Shown here piece after piece: positions 57,840 to 64,000 of a stretch of 64,000 nt of DNA. The notes beneath the pieces were generated by a model that had not been told where the DNA came from, did no database searches, and saw nothing but the letters and a program-made list of their open reading frames with translations. A program made the translations under genes and the position numbers. Within the stretch, counting starts at the first letter, position 1. The number at the start of each line of letters is the position of its first letter. Source of the stretch: Ridgeia piscesae (taxonomy: Eukaryota; Annelida; Polychaeta; Sabellida; Siboglinidae). The DNA lies in contig JAODUO010000648.1 in the NCBI GenBank assembly GCA_025642075.2, positions 220,105-284,104 on the forward strand, in the 5' to 3' direction.

Positions 57840-58340
57840 GTAGGCGAGTGGACAGGCAGCCGCGCACGCAGATGCACATACACGCACTCTCACTATGCAC
57901 TCACGCACTCACGTATCCAGTCACGCTTCCTGTACGCTGGAGAAGGTTTTATTAACAAAATCCGTTTTGATTTCCCCGCATGAAGAACGCTACCGTGGAT
58001 TTCGATCGAGCGTTAGGTTAGGCAGTGAGGTGCACAGTGACGTACACTGCTGCCTCCATTTCATCGAGGTGTAGGCCTACACAACAACGCCACCTACCCA
58101 CTCCACCTTCGTCTCCCGCAAACGTTCGGTAGCGACGCCGCAGTGAGTGATCGTCCCATTCGTCGAAGCCCACTCGACGTTTGACGTCACGGCGGACAGA
58201 GGAAGCATCAGCATGACTGCGCGTCTCTCAGAAGCATAGCCATGTCTGTTGACTTGAATGACGTCAGTCGTCTGTAATGACGTCAGTGATATTTCTCACA
58301 GTGCTCGGGTTTCTACTCCCTAGCAACGACGACACGCGTC
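57840..58340. promoter_or_regulatory. CpG-rich candidate promoter with three CREs
   Basis: TGACGTCA occurs at 58,182-58,189, 58,259-58,266 and 58,278-58,285, within 104 bp. The DNA from about 57,840 to 58,340 is CpG-dense against AT-rich flanks. On the minus strand, a consensus donor (CATTT|GTAAGT, at 57,801/57,800) follows about 380 bp downstream, with ATGGTTTCACGAAGC just before it. This fits a first exon, though nothing downstream supports a gene. Confidence 0.4.
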
Positions 58341-58539
58341 TGTCAGATGAATCGACAAGTCAGACGTACTAGCGAATGGAAAATAATCTCCATAACGAGG
58401 CATTTGTAATCGCACTCAACACAGATATCTAACAGTAGGCTTATATACAAACCAGTGCAAGCGGATCCAATGGGTTTTTATCAACCAGCTACATAATTAT
58501 GATAATACATTAAACGGAACAAATGGGCTATAATTATTG

Positions 58540-58965
58540 TGAATTCGTAATTAGGAATGAATTGTATTTTGGTGAATCATAGTCACTGCCTAGTCTAATG
58601 GGTCGTAGTAGTGTAGCATAGTGAGATGACCAGACACACAGCCACATTGTGTGAATGCAGCAGTCGGTTTCAACAAATACAGTATGATATGTCATTCTAT
58701 AGTCCAGTATAAATTGTGTATGTTTTCCACTTACAAGTGACAATATATCTTTAACCAGCATACACAAGTAAAACGACTTGTATTTACAGAAAATCAGTTG
58801 TTTTATGGTAAAGCTTAAAACATGCAAGCAAGCAACTGTCCAGTTTAATAGATATCTGCTAGATTGCTGACACTGCTGTCAGGGAGCAATTAGACATGGT
58901 GCCCAGTGCAACAAAAATAGGCAGGGAATGTCCAGCTTCAGTTGTAGGGTAGGGTGCGCTAGGCT
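58540..58965 (+). repeat. R1 dispersed repeat copy
   Basis: GTATTTTGGTGAATCATAGTCAC, then ATGACCAGACACACAGCCACATTGTGTGAATGCAGCAG, AGCAACTGTCCAGTTTAATAG and GGTGCCCAGTGCAACA, in the same order as the copies at 30.6-32.7 kb. Confidence 0.8.
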
Positions 58966-58970
58966 TTAGC

Positions 58971-59110
58971 AGAGCTGGTCAACTACTCAAGTACTTGGCT
59001 CAACACTGCACTTGGATGTGTACTTGCAATTTTGCCGAGTGCAGGACTCGTACGTGATTGACAGAGTACATGGAACTGGCAAGTACTTTTACAGGTACTT
59101 TTTTATGATT
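58971..59110 (+). other. AGTACTT-rich hAT-like terminal segment
   Basis: CAGAGCTGGTCAACTACTCA is followed by repeated AAGTACTTGG/GAGTACATGG motifs, similar in style to 32,848-32,995. No second end was found. Confidence 0.3.
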
Positions 59111-60300
59111 TTGCTTAATATGTAAAGGATTGAAAAAGAGTTTCAATGAAAATTACTGTATAGTTTTACTAACACTGACCAGACTTGGCACTGACTGATC
59201 TCTTGGTCAGTTGTAGTGGCTTCAGACAGTTCCCTTGTGTGGTGCGTTTGTGTGCCTTTGTGTGCGTTTGTGGGTGTTTGTGGGTGTGTGTATGAGCATG
59301 GATAGATGCGTATGATGTTGTATGCGGGCGTGGATTGCGGGCACACTCCCACGCATATAATATTATATATTATATTATCAACAACCTCCAACTTGTGTAA
59401 TAACGCTTACATCCATACATACACATGTAAAATCATACCAATACACACATAATTATATATATATATATATATAGATATATGTATACAGTAATTATGTATG
59501 TTTATGTACAGGTGTATGTATGGATATAAGCGTAATATACGCATTATTGCACAATCTTGATTGTACAATCGTGCACGCACAAAAACACACGCATGCACAC
59601 GTCTACTCATGCATGCATCTGCACACACATGCAAACTAAGTTATAATCAAGTATTCACACCATGCGCGCGCACACACACTACATACACACACGCACGTAC
59701 ACACGTCGATGAAGTATTTACATCGGGGTCGTGGATCTATACTTAGGCCTATGTGTTATATCAACACAATCCCTGTTCGTTATACGTGGATACTGGTCAT
59801 TTCTGTAAGGAAAGATTTGTAGGCAGCGGATTTTAGAAGCGCGTCAACATAACTAGTTGGTATTGCTGACATAGTAGGCGGACGACCGTTGTTAATCCGA
59901 CATGACATTTTATCGTTAACCCGCGTCACAGCAGCGCCATACCAGACACCAACAAGTTGTCAAGCCGTCTGTCAAGTCACTGCACGCCAACAATGATCAT
60001 TCTACTTCCGAGGTCGCAAAATTATTTGGAATATTCAGATCCGCATTGCATTGGATGTGACTGCATTGTGTGAGACGGCGCAACATACGACAGATAATAG
60101 CAGACGTGATTATAAATTATATGAGTTTAAAAAACTTCGTAGGTTGATGGGTACACAATGCATATAACCAAGGTATCATGAAGGGATATGTGGTTTCTTT
60201 TTATGAAAGTAGCATAGGCGTCAGTCGTTAGAATGTAGTGTCTATTGAGCACCACTACAACATCTCAACCACACCCGCTTGAGGCTCATCAGCAACCTTC
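59111..60300. other. Non-coding stretch with small simple repeats
   Basis: GTGTTTGTGGGTG-type run (59,240-59,290), (TA)n (59,455-59,475) and CA-rich sequence (59,575-59,705). No gene. Confidence 0.5.
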
Positions 60301-60307
60301 AACTACA

Positions 60308-60405
60308 CATGCCATGCCATGCCATGCCATGCCATGCCATGCCATGCCATGCCATGCCATGCCATGCCATGCCATGCCATGCCATGCCATGCCATGCCAT
60401 GCCAT
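60308..60405. repeat. (GCCAT)n pentanucleotide microsatellite, ~20 copies
   Basis: Pure GCCAT repeats, 98 bp, read by ORFs as HAMPC (+) or MAWHG (-) periods. Confidence 0.98.
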
Positions 60406-60780
60406 AACCATGGTTCCCATACCCTGCCGAACTATTGAGGAGCTCAACATATCCAGCCTCAAGCCTCTTCCCGACACCTATTAACTAATATAAAAAATGT
60501 AGACACTTCCTAAGGCGCGTCAATGACATACAACACACATTTAACAAGTGTATCAAAATAATTGGATATACGTAATGTTATAATATTATGGTAAAACTCA
60601 TAATAAATCAAAGCATACATGTATAAATGCCAACTGGAGTTTGTAGCGTTGGAATATAATCTTATTAAATCTTGAATATTAGTCAGTTTTCGTTATGATA
60701 AATGCCTTTTTATTTCTAAAAGCACCAGCTATGCCGTAGCCAGCGTTGGTATAGGAAGTCTCTGCCGCCAAATCCTGTTG
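60406..60780. other. Non-coding stretch before satellite E
   Basis: AT-rich, no feature recognised. Confidence 0.5.
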
Positions 60781-60782
60781 CA

Positions 60783-63700
60783 ATACATGTAATAGTGTCT
60801 CCAGCATGGTGTGTAACACATGATACATGTAATAGTGTCTCCAGCATGGTGTGTAACACATGATACATGTAATAGTGTCTCCAGCATGGTGTGTAACACA
60901 TGATACATGTAATAGTGTCTCCAGCATGGTGTGCAACACATAATACATGTAATAGTGTCTCCAGCATGGTGTGTAACACATGATACATCTAATAGTGTCT
61001 CCAGCATGGTGTGCAACACATGATACACGTAATAGTGTCTCCAGCATGGTGTGCAACACATAATACATGTAATAGTGTCTCCAGCATGGTGTGCAACACA
61101 TAGTACATGTAATAGTGTCTCCAGCATGGTGTGCTACACATAATACATGTAATAGTGTCTCCAGCATGGTGTGTAACACATAATGCATGTAATAGTGTCT
61201 CCAGCATGGCGTGCAACACATAATGCATGTAATAGTTTCTCCAGCATGGTGTGCAACACATGATACATCTAATAGTGTCTCCAGCAAGGTGTGTAACACA
61301 TAGTACATCTAATATTGTCTCCAGCATGGTGTGTAACACATGATACATCTAATAGTGTCTCCAGCATGGTGTGCAACACATGATACATATAATAGTGTCT
61401 CCAGCATGGTGTGCAACACATGATACATGTAATAGTGTCTCCAGCATGGTGCGCAACACATGATACATGTAATAGTGTCTCCAGCATGGTGTGCAACACA
61501 TGATACATGTAGTAGTGTCTCCAGCATGGTGTGCAACACATGATACATGTAATAGTGTCTCCAGCATGGTGTGCAACACATGATACATGTAATAGTGTCT
61601 CCTGCATGGTGTGCAACACATAATACATGTAGTAGTGTCTCCAGCACGGTGTGTAACACATAATACATGTAATAGTGTCTCCAGCATGGTGTGCAACACA
61701 TAATACATGTAATGGTGTATCCAGCATGGTGTGCAACACATAATACATGTAATGGTGTCTCCAGCATGGTGTGCAACACATAATACATGTAATAGTGTCT
61801 CCAGCATGGTGTGCAACACACAATACATCTAATAGTGTCTATGGTGTCTCCAGCATGGTGTGCAACACATAATACATGTAATGGTGTCTCCAGCATGGTG
61901 TGCAACACATAATACATGTAATAGTGTCTCCAGCATGGTGTGCAACACACAATACATCTAATAGTGTCTCCAGCATGGTGTGCAACACACAATACATCTA
62001 ATAGTGTCTCCAGCATGGTGTGCAACACAAAATAATCTAATAGTGTCTCCAGCATGGTGTGCAACACACAATACATCTAATAGTGTCTCCAGCATGGTGT
62101 GCAACACACAATACATCTAATAGTGTCTCCAGCATGGTGTGCAACACACAATACATGTAATAGTGTCTCCAGCATGGTGTGCAACACACAATACATGTAA
62201 TAGTGTCTCCAGCATGGTGTGCAACACACAATACATGTAATAGTGTCTCCAGCATGGTGTGCAACACACAATACATGTAATAGTGTCTCCAGCATGGTGT
62301 GCAACACACAATACATGTAATAGTGTCTCCAGCATGGTGTGCAACACACAATACATGTAATAGTGTCTCCAGCATGGTGTGCAACACACAATACATGTAA
62401 TAGTGTCTCCAGCATGGTGTGCAACACACAATACATGTAATAGTGTCTCCAGCATGGTGTGCAACACACAATACATGTAATAGTGTCTCCAGCATGGTGT
62501 GCAACACACAATACATGTAATAGTGTCTCCAGCATGGTGTGCAACACACAATACATCTAATAGTGTCTCCAGCATGGTGTGCAACACGCAATACATGTAA
62601 CAGTGTCTCCAGCATGGTGTGCAACACCCAATTCATGTAATAGTGTCTACAGCATGGTGTGCAACACACAATACATGTAATAGTGTCTACAGCATGGTGT
62701 GCAACACACAATACATGTAATAGTGTCTCCAGCATGGTGTGCGACCCATAATACATGTAGTATTGTCTCCAGCATGGTGTGCAACACATAATACATGTAA
62801 CAATGCATCCAGCATGATGTGCAACACATAATACATGTAGTAGTGTCTCCAGCATGGTGTGCAACGCACAATACATGTAATAGTGTCTCCAGCATGGTGT
62901 GCAACACACAATACATGTAATAGTGTCTCCAGCATGTTGTGCAACACGCAATACATGTAACAGTGTCTCCAGCATGGTGTGCAACACCCAATTCATGTAA
63001 TAGTGTCTACAGCATGGTGTGCAACACACAATACATGTAATAGTGTCTACAGCATGGTGTGCAACACACAATACATGTAACAGTGTCTCCAGCATGGTGT
63101 GCAACACCCAATTCATGTAATAGTGTCTACAGCATGGTGTGCAACACACAATACATGTACTATTGTCTCCATCATGGTGTGCAACACACAATAGATGTAA
63201 CAATGTATCCAGCATGATGTGCAACACATAATACATGTAGTAGTGTCTCCAGCATGGTGTGCAACACATAATACATGTAATAGTGTCTCCAGCATGGTGT
63301 GCAACACATAATACATGTAATAGTGTCTCCAGCATGGTGTGCAACACACGATACATGTAATAATGTCTCCAGCATGGTGTGCAACACATGATATATGTGG
63401 TAGTGTCTCCAGCATGGTGTGCAACACATGATACATGTAATAGTGTCTCCAGCATTGTGTGCAACACATAATACATGTAATAGTGTCTCAAGCATGGTGT
63501 GCAACACAAAATACATCTAATAGTGTCTCCAGCATGGTGTGCGACCCATAATACATGCAATAGTGTCCAGCATGGTGTGCAACACATAATAAACGTAATA
63601 GTGTCTCCAGCATGGTGTGCAACACATAATACATGTAATAGTGTCTCCAGCATGGTGAGCAACACATAATGCATGTAATAGTGTCTCCAGCATGGTGTGC

Positions 63701-64000
63701 GACCCATAATACATGCAATAGTGTCCAGCATGGTGTGCAACACATAATAAACGTAATAGTGTCTCCAGCAAGGTGTGTAACACATAGTACATCTAATAGT
63801 GTCTCCAGCATGGTGTGTAACACATGATACATCTAATAGTGTCTCCAGCATGGTGTGCAACACATGACACATATAATAGTGTCTCCAGCATGGTGTGCAA
63901 CACATGATACATGTAATAGTGTCTCCAGCATGGTGCGCAACACATGATACATGTAATAGTGTCTCCAGCATGGTGTGAAACACATGATATATGTAGTAGT
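60783..64000. repeat. Satellite E: 40-bp unit, ~80 copies, runs off the window
   Basis: The unit is ATACATGTAATAGTGTCTCCAGCATGGTGTGCAACACACA (40 bp). Variants are phased: TGATACATG dominates at 60.8-61.6 kb, CAATACATG at 61.8-63.1 kb, and TAATACATG is interspersed. Larger duplications are visible: the CCAGCAAGGTGTGTAAC block at 61,281 and 63,765 (offset 2484), and the CACGCAATACATGTAACAG block at 62,585 and 62,945 (offset 360, nine units). Three units make 120 bp, and the minus strand is nearly stop-free in every phase, producing a 648-codon ORF. Confidence 0.98.

Noticed and set aside
62037..63983. 648-codon minus-strand ORF
   Set aside because: It is the 40-bp satellite read through its three phases. 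No start context, domain or non-repetitive part. Kept only as a finding about stop avoidance.
60783..64000. CRISPR-like appearance of the regular 40-bp array (and of the 28- and 30-bp arrays)
   Set aside because: Units are contiguous with no unique spacers, no cas genes are present, and the DNA is eukaryotic.

Overview
This is eukaryotic, almost certainly animal, DNA. The evidence is an intron-bearing WD40 gene (GNB1L-like), splice-type exon borders, LINE, Gypsy, DIRS, hAT and tRNA-SINE elements, and very large satellite and microsatellite blocks. The mix of DIRS, Gypsy and Jockey/CR1-like elements suggests a non-vertebrate metazoan, perhaps a marine invertebrate such as a mollusc. The species cannot be fixed from the sequence alone. 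Genuine host coding sequence is sparse; most of the window is repeats.

Layout. 0-5 kb: one candidate internal exon (-), a decayed 5'-truncated LINE (-) and a second LINE scrap. 5.2-17.07 kb: a roughly 28-bp GATGATGTTATTCC-type satellite. Its second part (12.83-17.07 kb) repeats the first at an offset of 4238 bp and carries error-like indels through most of its length. 18.5-19.15 kb: the last coding exon of a GNB1L-like WD40 gene (-). 19.7-31.4 kb: a transposon nest. A Gypsy LTR element (-) landed in a dispersed repeat (called R1 here), a DIRS element (+) landed in the Gypsy 3' region, and an hAT MITE landed in the Gypsy pol gene. 30.6-32.75 kb: more R1 copies, two of them forming a long inverted repeat. 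34.4-35.95 kb: a 30-bp minisatellite and a smaller tandem repeat. 36.6-38.7 kb: LINE fragments, one split by a tRNA-derived SINE with a target duplication. 39.5-41.2 kb: a Cys-rich ORF (+) converging on a phase-consistent two-exon small gene (-) with an NRF-1/CRE-type promoter. 43-44.4 kb: a composite GTAT/ATGC/CA microsatellite truncating an SGNH-like N-terminus. 45.5-48.6 kb: a decayed gene for a PIN/FEN-nuclease-like protein with a Cys-rich tail, flanked by inverted repeats of about 325 bp. 49.8-50.3 kb: a MITE. 51.2-57.1 kb: a GGTGGT/GAT satellite followed by a 30-bp minisatellite. 57.8-58.3 kb: a CpG-rich stretch with three CRE palindromes. 60.8-64 kb: a 40-bp satellite running off the end.

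No operon-like logic applies. The most interesting object is the inverted-repeat-bounded PIN-nuclease-like pseudogene (45.48-48.61 kb), which looks like a non-canonical DNA mobile element. The nested Gypsy/DIRS/hAT locus, with a recoverable order of insertion, is the best-documented structure. Several long ORFs over satellites are by-products of stop-free repeat units and are not called as genes.
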